From positions 38,750 to 102,749 of the forward strand of contig JAIETL010000009.1 of the NCBI GenBank assembly GCA_019745195.1: 64,000 bases of DNA, written 5' to 3'. The notes beneath the pieces were generated by a model. The model had not been told where the DNA came from and made no database searches. It saw nothing but the letters and a program-made list of their open reading frames with translations. This DNA comes from Beijerinckiaceae bacterium. GTDB taxonomy: Bacteria; Pseudomonadota; Alphaproteobacteria; Rhizobiales; Beijerinckiaceae. The translations under genes were made by a program, and so were the position numbers. Shown here one piece after another: positions 1-9,540 of this stretch; within the stretch, counting starts at the first letter, position 1, and each line of letters begins with the position of its first letter.

Positions 1-2
1 TG

Positions 3-761
3 TTGCGTTTGCGTCTTCACACGGTTCCACGCGACCTCGCGGTGCTGGCGGCGCTCGCCCTGTCGACGAGCGCTGTCCGTGCGGCCGACTGGTACACCGG
101 CGCCACCGCGCCCAAGGGGTCCGAGGACTGGATCGTCAGCCTCGACGCCTCGACCACGGTGACCTCGAACAACTCGGTTTTCGCCAATGCCGGCGGCACG
201 GCCGCGATCGGCGGCTCGCTGCGCGACAGCGGCGCGCGCATCCGGGTCGAGGCGCTGGCGGGGACTTACGAGTATCGCGCCGACAACGGGGCGAAAGTGC
301 GCGGCGAGCAGATCGAGGGCGCGGCGCTCGCCGGCTATGAATGGGTCTGGCGCGAAGCGAAGCTCGCGGGCTTCGTCGGCCTCTCGGTACGCGACACCTC
401 GCTTTCGGTGGCCGACCCGGCCAACCCGGTCGTCGGCACGAGCTATGGCCTGAAGGGCGCGCTCGACTTCTACGCGAAACCGAGCGAGCGCACGATGGTG
501 CAGGCCTATGGCTCGTTCAGCACCAACGACATGGCCTATTTCGGCCGGATCAAGGCCGGCTACCGCGTGGGCGGAAACGTCTATCTCGGCCCCGAGGTCG
601 CGGTCCTCGGCAATGATTTCTACAACCAGTTCCGCATCGGCGCGCATCTGACGGGGCTGCAGCTCGGCCCGATACAGGCCTCGCTCTCGGCCGGGTACCA
701 GTACGACCGCGAGCAGAAGAGCGGCGTCTATGGCGCTGTCGATGTCCGGGCGCAGTTCTGA
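3..761 (+). CDS. bcsS: Cellulose biosynthesis protein BcsS (5' end possibly outside the window)
   Basis: Resembles the BcsS family found at the head of alphaproteobacterial cellulose operons. An N-terminal hydrophobic stretch (about residues 10-27, ending in VRA-ADW) looks like a signal peptide. The rest is alternating polar/apolar with many Gly and aromatic residues and ends in ...VRAQF. A terminal aromatic is typical of small outer-membrane beta-barrels, so an outer-membrane location is inferred. The only visible start is a TTG at base 3, so the true start may lie upstream. bcsA starts 4 bases after its stop, so the two are probably co-transcribed. The exact role of BcsS is not established; an export or outer-membrane role is speculation. 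Confidence 0.8.
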   Translation: MRLRLHTVPRDLAVLAALALSTSAVRAADWYTGATAPKGSEDWIVSLDASTTVTSNNSVFANAGGTAAIGGSLRDSGARIRVEALAGTYEYRADNGAKVRGEQIEGAALAGYEWVWREAKLAGFVGLSVRDTSLSVADPANPVVGTSYGLKGALDFYAKPSERTMVQAYGSFSTNDMAYFGRIKAGYRVGGNVYLGPEVAVLGNDFYNQFRIGAHLTGLQLGPIQASLSAGYQYDREQKSGVYGAVDVRAQF

Positions 762-765
762 CGCC

Positions 766-3393
766 ATGACCGACGCGACCTTAACCGACACAACGCTCTC
801 CACACCTGCCGCCATGGCGCGGTTCCGGCCGACCCGCCTCGTCGCGGCGCTGCGCTGGAGCTGCTGGCTCGTCTGCGGAGCCTTGATGTTCGTGCTGGTG
901 ACGCAGCCGGTCAGCGTCCAGGCGCAAGGCGCGCTCGGCCTCGTCGTCGTCGCCGGGCTCGTTGCCCTCGCGCGGCTGCCGCGCCTCGCCTGGACGCGCT
1001 ATCTCTTCCTCGCGCTCGGCTCGACCGTGCTGCTGCGCTATCTCTACTGGCGGCTGACCTCGACGCTGCCGCCGGTCTCGGACGCCGTCGGCTTCGGCTT
1101 CGGCGTCGTGCTGCTGGGCGCGGAGCTGTTTTGCGCCTTCGTGCTGGCGATCAGCCTCGTCATCAACGCCGACCCGTTGCGCCGCAAGAGCCTGCCGCGC
1201 GACGAGGACGCCGCGCTGCCGACCGTCGACGTCTTCATCCCGAGCTACAACGAAGACGAGACCATCCTCGCGATGACGGTCGCCGCCGCGAAGAACATGG
1301 ACTACCCGGCCGACAAGCTGACCGTCTGGCTGCTCGACGATGGCGGCTCGGACCAGAAATGCAACGACAGGGACGCAGCCAAAGCCGCCGCCGCCCGCAG
1401 CCGCCGCGCCACGCTGCAGGCGCTGTGCCGTGAACTGGGCGCCGTCTATCTGACGCGGGCCAAGAACGAGCACGCCAAGGCCGGCAACCTCAACAACGGG
1501 CTGGCCCATTCGAAGGCCGAGATCGTCGTCGTGTTCGACGCCGACCATGCGCCGTTCCGGCAGTTCCTGCGCGAGACGGTCGGCCATTTCGCCCGCGACC
1601 AAAAGCTCTTCCTCGTCCAGACGCCGCATGTCTTCCTCAATCCCGATCCGATCGAGAAGAATCTGCGCACCTTCCAGCGCATGCCGTCCGAGAACGAGAT
1701 GTTCTATGCGGTCACGCAGCGCGGGCTCGACAAGTGGAACGGCTCGTTCTTCTGCGGCTCGGCGGCGCTGCTGCGGCGCTCGGCGCTGGCCACCACCGGC
1801 GGCTTCTCCGGCATCACCATCACCGAGGATTGCGAGACCGCCTTCGAACTGCATGCGCAGGGCTGGACCTCTCTATACGTCGACAAGCCGCTGATCGCCG
1901 GCCTGCAGCCGGAAACCTTCGCGAGCTTCATCGGCCAGCGCTCGCGCTGGTGCCAGGGCATGTTCCAGATCCTGATGCTCAAGAACCCGGCGATCCGGGC
2001 CGGCCTGAAGCCGATCCAGCGCATCGCCTATCTCTCGAGCATGACCTTCTGGTTCTTCCCGGTGCCGCGGCTGATCTTCATGGTCGCGCCGCTGCTCTAC
2101 ATCTTCCTCGACGTGAAGATCTTCGTCTCCAGCATTGACGAGACCATCGCCTACACGCTCTCCTATGTCGCTGTTAACATGGTGATGCAGAGCTATCTCT
2201 ACGGCCATGTCCGCTGGCCGTGGATGTCGGAGCTCTACGAGTACGTGCAGGGCGTGTTCCTGGCCAAAGCGATCGTCTCGGTCGTCGCCTCGCCGCGCAA
2301 GCCGACCTTCAACGTCACAGCCAAGGGCCTCTCGCTCGACAACGACCATCTCTCGGAACTGGCCTGGCCGTTCTTCGGCGTCTTCGCGCTGCTGGCGCTC
2401 GGCGTCGGCACGGCGGTCTTCCGCTACCTGTTCGAGCCCGGCGTCACCGAACTCATGCTGGTCGTGGGCCTGTGGACCGGCTTCAACCTGCTGGTGGCGG
2501 GCGTGGCGCTCGGCGCCGTCGCCGAGCGCAAACAGGTCGACCGGCATCCGCGCCTCGCCGTGGCGCGCAGGGGCACGCTGACCGTCGATGGCCATGCCAT
2601 TCCGGTTTCGATCGAGAACGTCTCGGCCGGCGGCTGTGGCGTCGTGATCGCGGCGCTGCCTACCGGGCTCGTCCTCAAGACGGGCGAGACTTCGGGCCTG
2701 CTCGCCGTGGAGCCCGGCGAGGGCGTCAGCCCGCAGCCGCCCGTCAAGGTGTCGCTGAGCCATGTCGCACAGCTCGGAGACTCCAGCCGCTGCGGGCTTT
2801 CCTTCACCGCGCTGAAGCCGGCGCAGTACCGCGCCGTCGCGGAGCTGATGTATGGCGATGCGGCTGCGATCGCGCGCTTCCTGGAAGGACGGCGCAAGCC
2901 GATCGGGCTGGTGCGCGGCAGCGCACGCTTCATGTTTTGGGGCGTCACCGAGCCGCTGCGGGCGCTGGCCTATGCGTTCAGGAAGCCGCCCGAGGCCGAG
3001 ACTGCGACCGTAGCGGCCGAGACTGCGCCCGTAATCGCACCGGCCTTCGACCCAGCGGCTTTTGCGGCGACCATCCAGTCGCTTGCCGACAAGACGCGGC
3101 CAGTCGCCACCGCCGAGCCCAAGCTGGCGGCGCAGGACTGGCTCGCCTCGATCGCGACCCTGTCGGGCGCGCGGCCACCCGTCGCTAGCGACGATGCGCC
3201 CCTGCTGGCGGGGGGCTGCCTGAGCCGATGCGCCTGCGCCTTACCCATCCCGCTGCGCTCAGCGCCGGCATCGCCGCCATCATCCTCGCGGCGGCGGCTG
3301 TGCATGCGCAGAGCTTCGTTGGCGTCGGACCGGTGCGCAGCTTCACGCTGCCGACCGAGCCGCGCGGCGAGCCGGCGCCCGAGCCGGCCGTGA
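766..3393 (+). CDS. bcsA: Cellulose synthase catalytic subunit BcsA (UDP-forming), 3' end probably frameshifted
   Basis: Inner-membrane GT2 glycosyltransferase that polymerises UDP-glucose into beta-1,4-glucan and passes it through its own membrane channel. Visible motifs are the first Asp near residue 155 (VDVFIPSYNED), DAD near 258, TED near 355 and QRSRW at 391-395. They are flanked by transmembrane helices and followed by a C-terminal PilZ c-di-GMP domain (about 585-690) with an RxxxR-like RKQVDRHPR and NVSAGG. I chose ATG 766, just after the bcsS stop; an upstream in-frame ATG at 730 lies inside bcsS. The last ~57 residues (Arg/Ser/Pro-rich, from 3217) overlap bcsB by 166 bases and look like an out-of-frame reading. 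Removing one G from the run at 3210-3215 would end the protein at TGA 3221-3223, 4 bases before the bcsB ATG. Confidence 0.95.
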   Translation: MTDATLTDTTLSTPAAMARFRPTRLVAALRWSCWLVCGALMFVLVTQPVSVQAQGALGLVVVAGLVALARLPRLAWTRYLFLALGSTVLLRYLYWRLTSTLPPVSDAVGFGFGVVLLGAELFCAFVLAISLVINADPLRRKSLPRDEDAALPTVDVFIPSYNEDETILAMTVAAAKNMDYPADKLTVWLLDDGGSDQKCNDRDAAKAAAARSRRATLQALCRELGAVYLTRAKNEHAKAGNLNNGLAHSKAEIVVVFDADHAPFRQFLRETVGHFARDQKLFLVQTPHVFLNPDPIEKNLRTFQRMPSENEMFYAVTQRGLDKWNGSFFCGSAALLRRSALATTGGFSGITITEDCETAFELHAQGWTSLYVDKPLIAGLQPETFASFIGQRSRWCQGMFQILMLKNPAIRAGLKPIQRIAYLSSMTFWFFPVPRLIFMVAPLLYIFLDVKIFVSSIDETIAYTLSYVAVNMVMQSYLYGHVRWPWMSELYEYVQGVFLAKAIVSVVASPRKPTFNVTAKGLSLDNDHLSELAWPFFGVFALLALGVGTAVFRYLFEPGVTELMLVVGLWTGFNLLVAGVALGAVAERKQVDRHPRLAVARRGTLTVDGHAIPVSIENVSAGGCGVVIAALPTGLVLKTGETSGLLAVEPGEGVSPQPPVKVSLSHVAQLGDSSRCGLSFTALKPAQYRAVAELMYGDAAAIARFLEGRRKPIGLVRGSARFMFWGVTEPLRALAYAFRKPPEAETATVAAETAPVIAPAFDPAAFAATIQSLADKTRPVATAEPKLAAQDWLASIATLSGARPPVASDDAPLLAGGCLSRCACALPIPLRSAPASPPSSSRRRLCMRRASLASDRCAASRCRPSRAASRRPSRP

Positions 3394-5618
3394 TCGCGCC
3401 GCCCGCCGTGACCGTCGCGCCGCGCGACGAGGGCCTGCGCCGCCTGCCAGCGACGCTGAAGGGGTTCCGTTTTGCGGGAGAATGGGCGCAAAACCAGTGG
3501 CCGGTCTATCTGACAGCGCAGCAGGCGCGCGAGCCGGCGCGCTTCCGGCTGGCTTTCCTGTCCGCGATCTCGGTGATGCCGGAAGGCTCGCGGGCGACGC
3601 TCAGCATCAATGGCGCGGTGATCGCCAGAACCGCGCTCGCCCCGCCCGACGCCGTGACGACGCGGGAATTCGCCGTTCCCGCCGGCCTGCTGAAGCCCGG
3701 CTTCAACGCGGTGCGCCTCCTGATCGAGCAGCGCCACCGCGTCGATTGCTCGCCGGCGGCGACCTATGAACTCTGGACCGCGCTCGACGTCGCGCAGACA
3801 GGGCTGCTGCTCGGGACCGCCGGCGGCTTCGCGACGCCCGCCGACATCGCCGCCGTGCCGCCGCGCCGCGACGGCGCGAGCGCGATCCGCCTCATGCTCG
3901 CGGGCAAGCTGTCGCCGGAGATGGCCGGGCGCGCCGTCAGGGCGGCGCAGATCGCCGCGCTCGCGGGCGGCTCGCTGCAGCCGGTGGTCGACATCGCCGG
4001 AGCCGAGCCCGACACAGGCGGGCTCATCCTCGCCATCGGCACGGCCGAGGAGTTGCAGACCCGGCCCGAACTGGCCGATCTCGGGCTCGTCGCCGGGCCA
4101 CGCTACGGTTTTCTGCCCGCAGTAGCCGGGCGCGGGCCGACATTCGTCGTCACCGGCGTCAACGCGGCCGATCTCGATGTCGCGCTGGCGCGCTGGAACG
4201 CCGAGCGCCTCGCTACGGCTGCGACCGGCACAGAGGCAGGCCTGCGTGCGGCGGCGCTCCTGCCCGGACACGCCGCCAGCGGGGCGTCCGAACGGATCGC
4301 GCTGCGCCAGACCGGATTCTCCGGCGCGGAATTCTCGGGCCGGCTGTTCCGGCTCGGGCTCGACATCGCCATGCCGATGGATTTTCTGCCGGCCGATTAC
4401 GACCGCATGGCGCTGAACCTCGCCGGCTCGCACAGCGCCGAGCTCGCCCGGCAGGCCAACATCCTGGTCGAGGTCAATGGCCATGCCGCCGCGACGCAGA
4501 TGCTGCGGGCGGGCGCGGCCGACGACCTCGAACGCAACCAGATCTTCCTGCCGCTGCGCCTGCTGAAACCCGGGCAGAACCGCATCGAAATCCTGGCGCA
4601 GACGCCGACGCAGGCCGACGAAAGCTGCACGGTCTCGCGCGCCTCCTCCCTGCGCCGCCTCCAGATCCTCGACCGCAGCGAACTCGTGCTGCCGCGCATC
4701 GCCCGCATCGGCCGCGCGCCGGAGCTTTCGCTGATGGCGGCGGGCGGTTTTCCGTTCTCGCACGAGGGCGCGCGGCCGATCCTGTTCGTGCCCAATCCCG
4801 ACCGCCAGACCATGGCGGCGGCGCTGACGCTGGCCGCGCGGCTGGCGGTGGCAGCGGGCCGGCCGATCGACTTCAGCTTCGCCATGACTGCGCCCGCGCG
4901 CGACGCCGGCGAGGTGCTGATGGTCTCGCCCGCACAGACGCTCGATCCGGCGCTCTTGCGCGCCGCCGGCGTCGATCCGGCCGGGCTCGAAAACGCGTGG
5001 CGGGCGGCGTCCCAGCCGGGAACGATGCGCCTTGCCGCGCAGATGTCCGAGGCCGAGGCGCTGGCGCAGCGCTGCAGCCTGCCGCAGCCGGCTCTCCAGA
5101 CCGCGGCCACGCGGGGACTTGCCGCAGCGCCTGCCGCCGGCCTGTCGCTCGCCAGCATCGGGCTCAGGGCGAGCTTGCCGGCCCTGCCCTTCTGGGCTCC
5201 GGTCGAGCCCGGCGCGGCCGCGTCCGAGGCCGAGGTGGTGCAGGCGCGCGCGGCGCTGATCGTCGGGCAGGATTTCCCCGACGCCGCGTCCCGCAATCTC
5301 TGGACCGTGGTCACGGCGCCCGACGCCGCCGCGCTGAAGGCCGGCGTCCAGTGCCTGACGCACCCGCAGATCTGGGGCCGGCTCGGCGGACGGATGGCCG
5401 CGCTCAATGCCGACGAGAGCGTGGTTGCTTTACCTGCCGGCGAGCGGCTGCGCCATGTCGCGACGCAAGGGTTCGACCTCCTGAATCTGCGCCTCGTCGC
5501 CGCCGGCTGGCTCTCGCTGAACCCGCTCTCCTATGTCGGGCTCGCGCTGGCGCTGGTGCTGTGCCTGGCCGCCGCGACGCTCTGGCTCGTGCTCAACACC
5601 GGCAGGAGGCAGGAATGA
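3228..5618 (+). CDS. bcsB: Cellulose synthase periplasmic subunit BcsB
   Basis: Periplasmic partner of BcsA that guides the emerging glucan and anchors to the membrane by a C-terminal helix. The 796-residue product has a signal peptide (residues 1-27, ending VHAQ), a long beta-rich periplasmic region with two carbohydrate-binding-like and flavodoxin-like repeats expected for the family, and a C-terminal transmembrane helix near 765-787 followed by a short basic tail (NTGRRQE). ATG 3228 lies 4 bases after the TGA that would close a frame-corrected bcsA, which supports both this start and the frameshift reading of bcsA. Its TGA overlaps the bcsZ ATG (ATGA), so translation is probably coupled. 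Confidence 0.95.
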   Translation: MRLRLTHPAALSAGIAAIILAAAAVHAQSFVGVGPVRSFTLPTEPRGEPAPEPAVIAPPAVTVAPRDEGLRRLPATLKGFRFAGEWAQNQWPVYLTAQQAREPARFRLAFLSAISVMPEGSRATLSINGAVIARTALAPPDAVTTREFAVPAGLLKPGFNAVRLLIEQRHRVDCSPAATYELWTALDVAQTGLLLGTAGGFATPADIAAVPPRRDGASAIRLMLAGKLSPEMAGRAVRAAQIAALAGGSLQPVVDIAGAEPDTGGLILAIGTAEELQTRPELADLGLVAGPRYGFLPAVAGRGPTFVVTGVNAADLDVALARWNAERLATAATGTEAGLRAAALLPGHAASGASERIALRQTGFSGAEFSGRLFRLGLDIAMPMDFLPADYDRMALNLAGSHSAELARQANILVEVNGHAAATQMLRAGAADDLERNQIFLPLRLLKPGQNRIEILAQTPTQADESCTVSRASSLRRLQILDRSELVLPRIARIGRAPELSLMAAGGFPFSHEGARPILFVPNPDRQTMAAALTLAARLAVAAGRPIDFSFAMTAPARDAGEVLMVSPAQTLDPALLRAAGVDPAGLENAWRAASQPGTMRLAAQMSEAEALAQRCSLPQPALQTAATRGLAAAPAAGLSLASIGLRASLPALPFWAPVEPGAAASEAEVVQARAALIVGQDFPDAASRNLWTVVTAPDAAALKAGVQCLTHPQIWGRLGGRMAALNADESVVALPAGERLRHVATQGFDLLNLRLVAAGWLSLNPLSYVGLALALVLCLAAATLWLVLNTGRRQE

Positions 5619-6721
5619 GCGGCTTTCGACTGAGAACCGTCACGCTCTGGCTCTGCCTCGCGTTCGGCGTGCTGGCGCTGCCTGCAGCGCATGCCGCCGC
5701 CCCGACGCAAGGGGGCGTATCGCTTCACGGCATGCTGCCGAACAAGGAGGCATGGCGCGCCTACAAGTCGCGTTTCGTCACCGAGACCGGCCGGCTGGTC
5801 GACACGGCCAACGGCGCTATCAGCCATAGCGAGGGCCAGGGCTACGCCATGCTACTGGCCGTCGCGGCCGACGACCGCGCCGGTTTCGAGCGGATCTGGG
5901 GCTGGACGAGGGCCAATCTGTTCGTGCGCGACGACCAGCTCGCCGCCTGGCGCTGGGAGCCGGAGAAGCGCCCCGCCGTCGCCGACATGAACAACGCCAG
6001 CGACGGCGACCTGCTGATCGCCTGGGCGCTGACGGAAGCCGCCGAGGCCTGGGGCGATGTCTCGCACAAGGTCGCGGCGCGGCGGATCGCGGTCGAGATC
6101 GGGCGCAAGCTGATCCTGCTCAAGACCGCGCATGGCGCGCTGCTGCTGCCGGGGCTTTCCGGCTTTGCGGCGGAAGACCGGCCGGACGGGCCGGTGCTGA
6201 ACTTGTCCTACTACGTCTTCCCGGCCTTCGCCCGCCTGCCGCTGGTCGCGCCCGAATTCGACTGGGCCGGGCTTGGCCGCGCCGGGCTGAAGCTGATCGA
6301 GAAGGCGCGCTTCGGACCGGCAAAGCTGCCGAGCGACTGGATCACGCTGACAGGCGGCGAGCCGCAGCCGGCGCAGGGCTTTCCGGCGCAGTTCTCCTAC
6401 AACGCCATCCGCATCCCGCTCTATCTCGCCTGGGCGGGATACGACCAGCCGCGCCACCATGCGAGCTATCTCGCGGTCTGGACGGGCAAGCCGCGCAAGG
6501 GCGTCGCGCTGGTCGAGATCGCGCAGGGTCAGACCGCGACGCTGCTGGAGGAGCGCGGCTACGAGGCGCTGCCGGCGCTTTCGGCCTGTGCGAGCACGGG
6601 CGCAGCGTTCCCGCGCCATCTGCGCGGCGCGCAGGCGGCCGAGCACTATTATCCGGCGACGCTGCATCTGCTGGCGCTCACCGCCGCGCGCATGAGGTAT
6701 CCGTCATGCCTGCAGGATTGA
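5615..6721 (+). CDS. bcsZ: Endo-beta-1,4-glucanase BcsZ (GH8)
   Basis: Secreted glycoside hydrolase family 8 cellulase that trims or edits glucan during cellulose export. The 368-residue product has a signal peptide (to about residue 28, LPAAHA). The GH8 signature SEGQGYAM carries the catalytic acid Glu, and NNASDGDLLIAWAL carries the conserved Asp. The start ATG 5615 overlaps the bcsB stop as ATGA and is preceded by AGGAGGCAGGA, which decides it over upstream in-frame codons that would only read bcsB sequence out of frame. The 3' end overlaps the next gene by 16 bases. Confidence 0.95.
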   Translation: MSGFRLRTVTLWLCLAFGVLALPAAHAAAPTQGGVSLHGMLPNKEAWRAYKSRFVTETGRLVDTANGAISHSEGQGYAMLLAVAADDRAGFERIWGWTRANLFVRDDQLAAWRWEPEKRPAVADMNNASDGDLLIAWALTEAAEAWGDVSHKVAARRIAVEIGRKLILLKTAHGALLLPGLSGFAAEDRPDGPVLNLSYYVFPAFARLPLVAPEFDWAGLGRAGLKLIEKARFGPAKLPSDWITLTGGEPQPAQGFPAQFSYNAIRIPLYLAWAGYDQPRHHASYLAVWTGKPRKGVALVEIAQGQTATLLEERGYEALPALSACASTGAAFPRHLRGAQAAEHYYPATLHLLALTAARMRYPSCLQD

Positions 6722-8508
6722 AGCTCGCCATCCTCGCGGCCGGTCTCGCGCTGCTCGGCGGAGCGGCCGGCGCGCAAGCCGTGGACGAGACGGCTTTGCG
6801 CTTCTACGCCGCCCATGGCCAGCGCGCCCGCGCCGAGGCCGAGGGCAAAAGGCTGGCCGCGCTGCATCCGGGCTGGAGCGTGCCCGACGACATCTGGACG
6901 GCGCGGCCGGGCCAGGCCGGCGAGAAGCCGCTCTGGGCGCTGTTCGCGTCTGGCGATCTCGACGGGCTCAAGCGCGCCATCGCGACCCGCCAGCGCGCCG
7001 AGCCCGGCTGGCGGCCCTCCGACGACCTCGCCCGCAAGCTCGCGCGCAAGGAGATGCGGATCGCGCTGCTGGGCAAGGCGAAGGCGTCGCAATGGCTCGC
7101 CGTCGCCGATCTCGCCGGCGAATTCGGCAAGAGCGGCGATGTCGAGGATGTCGAGCTGGCCTGGGCCGTGGCGGAAGGTTTCGCCCGCAGCGACCGCCAG
7201 CCCGAGGCGTTTGCGCTCTATGCCGCGATCCTGACCCGCCGGAGCGACCCGAAGGAGCGCAGCGCCACGATCCACAAGGCGATCTCGCTTTTGCCGATGG
7301 CCGATGTCGAACTCCTGCTCGCCATGGGCAAGACCGACAGCAACGGCGCGCCGGAATTCGCTGCGCTCGCTATCGACGTGACACGCGGGCGGATCGCCGC
7401 CCTGCTGCATGACGAGCGCCAGACGCCGCTGGAGCCGGCGGAGCTGGCTGCCTTCGAGGCTTATGCGAAATCGGCCGAGGACGCCGGGCAGGCCGGGCTG
7501 GTGGCGTGGCTCGCGCTGAAGCAGAACCGCAACGCCGAGGCGCTCGCCTGGTTCAAGCTCGCGATCGCGCGCGGCGGCGACGCCATGATCGCGCATGGGC
7601 TGGCGCATACGCTGCTGCGGCAGGGCATGCGGCGCGAGGCCGAGGAGGTCGCCTTCGCCTGGCGCGAGCCGCTGGTCAACAACGCGATCCTGTTCATCGA
7701 CGTGCTCGAAGGCGAGCTCACGAAGCCGGTTCCGCCCGCGATCGAGCCCGAGCGGCTTTCGCGCTATGCCCGCGTCACGCTTGAGAGCCGCTCCGGCGAG
7801 GGCGCGCAGGCGCTCGGCTGGTACGCCTACAACTCCTGCCAGTTCGAGACCGCGCTCGACTGGTTCCATCGCGCCTCCGCCTGGCTGCCCAAGGAGGCGA
7901 CGGTCTACGGCCAGGCGCTCTCGCTGCAGCGGCTGAAGCGCCAGCGCGACTTCATCGAGCTGGTCAACCGCTATGACGGGCTGTTCCCGAAGGTGGTGGC
8001 GCTGATCTTCCGCGACGGGCGCGAGCCGCCGCCCGGCCCGTGCGACCAGCCCCGCGCCCGGATTGCCGAGGATACGGCTCGGCCGGCGACGCTCGCCGCC
8101 ATCCGCGTGCCTCAGCCCGGTTCGGCGCTGGCGCAGGAGCCGCATGCGGCGGTCAAGCGCGGCGATTTCCCGATCGCGGTTTCGCCCGAGAACCCGCTGC
8201 GCTTCCCCGACGCGGCGCGCGGCGCGACCGAGGGCTTCCGGCCGCGCGGCGGCGAGGCGCGCCCGCTGGTGGCGCGGCGCGTCGGCGGCGTCACCGCCAT
8301 GCCCTATGAGGCGCTCGGCTTCACGCTGCTGCCGGGCTGGAACGGAGCCGCAGAGCCGGCCGGCATTTCCGCCAGCGAGCAGCGGCCCGCGCGCGGCACG
8401 CTCTGGGCGGCGAGCCCTGTCCAGAACGATGCGCCGGCGCGACAGCCCGCGCCTTCCGACCCCTCTTCCGGCCAGGGCGAATCCGCCGCCCTGCGCTTCC
8501 GGCGCTGA
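6706..8508 (+). CDS. Secreted TPR-like protein of the cellulose operon
   Basis: 600-residue protein with a signal peptide (residues 1-25, GAAGAQA). A helical-repeat body follows (about 30-450) with Ala/Leu/Trp/Tyr spacing typical of TPR or Sel1-like helices. The last ~130 residues are Pro/Ala/Arg-rich and probably disordered. Its position between bcsZ and bcsN suggests the scaffold function that the TPR part of BcsC has in other operons. Unlike BcsC it has no C-terminal outer-membrane beta-barrel. Operons lacking bcsC are described as carrying a separate TPR protein (BcsK), and this may be the equivalent, but I cannot confirm family membership. The 16-base overlap with bcsZ and the 5-base gap to bcsN support one operon. 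Confidence 0.75.
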   Translation: MPAGLKLAILAAGLALLGGAAGAQAVDETALRFYAAHGQRARAEAEGKRLAALHPGWSVPDDIWTARPGQAGEKPLWALFASGDLDGLKRAIATRQRAEPGWRPSDDLARKLARKEMRIALLGKAKASQWLAVADLAGEFGKSGDVEDVELAWAVAEGFARSDRQPEAFALYAAILTRRSDPKERSATIHKAISLLPMADVELLLAMGKTDSNGAPEFAALAIDVTRGRIAALLHDERQTPLEPAELAAFEAYAKSAEDAGQAGLVAWLALKQNRNAEALAWFKLAIARGGDAMIAHGLAHTLLRQGMRREAEEVAFAWREPLVNNAILFIDVLEGELTKPVPPAIEPERLSRYARVTLESRSGEGAQALGWYAYNSCQFETALDWFHRASAWLPKEATVYGQALSLQRLKRQRDFIELVNRYDGLFPKVVALIFRDGREPPPGPCDQPRARIAEDTARPATLAAIRVPQPGSALAQEPHAAVKRGDFPIAVSPENPLRFPDAARGATEGFRPRGGEARPLVARRVGGVTAMPYEALGFTLLPGWNGAAEPAGISASEQRPARGTLWAASPVQNDAPARQPAPSDPSSGQGESAALRFRR

Positions 8509-8513
8509 ACCGG

Positions 8514-9491
8514 ATGATGACCATGAGACAGACCATCCGCGTTCGCTCGATCCCGCTGCGACCCGTCGCGGCCGCCGTGCTGATGCTGGCCGCCGCCGGC
8601 TGCACCGCGCGAGACGAGGCGCGCAGCACGCGCTCGCTAGAGGCCTTCGCCTCGTCTTCGGCCGCCGCACCTGCCTTCGAAGCCATGCCGGCCTCGGCGA
8701 CATCGCTCCCGGTTTCCGCCGCGCTCCTGCGCCTGCCGCCGGGCACGGAGGCTGCCGTCTCAGTCGGCGAACGCCGCGAGGACGGGCGGCGCGTGCAGGA
8801 GATCGCGCTGGCGCGGCGCGAGGGGGGCGAGCGGAACCGACTGCTCCTGACGCTGCATGCCGGCAGGACCGCCGCCGCCGAGCGGCCGAGCGAGGCCGGG
8901 ATCAGGGCGGAGCTCGCCGAGGTCTTCCCGGGCGACCAGCCCCGCGTGCTGACGCAGCCGCGCCACAACGGCTTTGGGCCCTATGGGCTGGCGCTCGTCG
9001 CCGGCCCCGGCGCGCGCCGCTGCGTCTATGCCTGGCAGTGGCTCGACGGGGCGGATGCGCGCGTGCGCAGCCGGCTCGGCGGGGATGCCTCCTGGCGCGG
9101 CCTGATCTGCCGCGACGACGCCACGCTCGACCAGATCGCGGGCGGCTTCGACAGGCTCGACATCGGCAGCGCCAGCCGGGGCGAGTCAAAGCCCGCGCCA
9201 GTGCGCCGCGCGGCGACGGCCCATGTGGCGGCGAGGCCCGTCGCGCAGGTTCCGATCGTCACGCCGGAGCGCCACCAGCCTGCTCCGCAGGCGGCCTTTG
9301 GCGGCGGGCGCTATCTCGCACCCGTCACCGCACTGCCGCCCGGCGCGGCGCAGGCGGCCGGACAGGCAGCGCCCGCGCTCGATGCCAGCCTGCCCGCCGA
9401 GGCCTATCGCGGCCCGACGACACGATCTGCGGCGGGCGGCCCGGTGCGGGTCATCGCGCTGCATGGCCGCACGCCTGCACCGACCGACTGA
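8514..9491 (+). CDS. bcsN: Cellulose biosynthesis protein BcsN, lipoprotein
   Basis: 325-residue protein with an N-terminal hydrophobic segment ending in a lipobox-like AAAGC (Cys near residue 29), so probably a lipoprotein. The central region (about 60-225) contains QPRHNGFGPYG and a Cys pair in RRCVYAWQWL...LICRD, matching the alphaproteobacterial BcsN family. The final ~90 residues are Pro/Ala-rich and low in complexity. ATGs at 8514, 8517 and 8523 are all possible; the first is used. It is the last recognisable bcs gene, 49 bases before the signalling gene. BcsN has no settled biochemical function, and a periplasmic accessory role in cellulose export or regulation is inferred from context. 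Confidence 0.8.
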   Translation: MMTMRQTIRVRSIPLRPVAAAVLMLAAAGCTARDEARSTRSLEAFASSSAAAPAFEAMPASATSLPVSAALLRLPPGTEAAVSVGERREDGRRVQEIALARREGGERNRLLLTLHAGRTAAAERPSEAGIRAELAEVFPGDQPRVLTQPRHNGFGPYGLALVAGPGARRCVYAWQWLDGADARVRSRLGGDASWRGLICRDDATLDQIAGGFDRLDIGSASRGESKPAPVRRAATAHVAARPVAQVPIVTPERHQPAPQAAFGGGRYLAPVTALPPGAAQAAGQAAPALDASLPAEAYRGPTTRSAAGGPVRVIALHGRTPAPTD

Positions 9492-9540
9492 GACCTTAGC
9501 CGCTTTCGCCCGTTTGCCCGCCACTCCGAGAGGTCAGCCC

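Noticed and set aside
2970..5363. A ~797-codon open frame on the minus strand opposite bcsA/bcsB.
   Set aside because: Arg/Gly/Ala-rich composition, no domain and no ribosome site. It mirrors strong third-position GC in bcsB and is typical antisense openness in GC-rich DNA.
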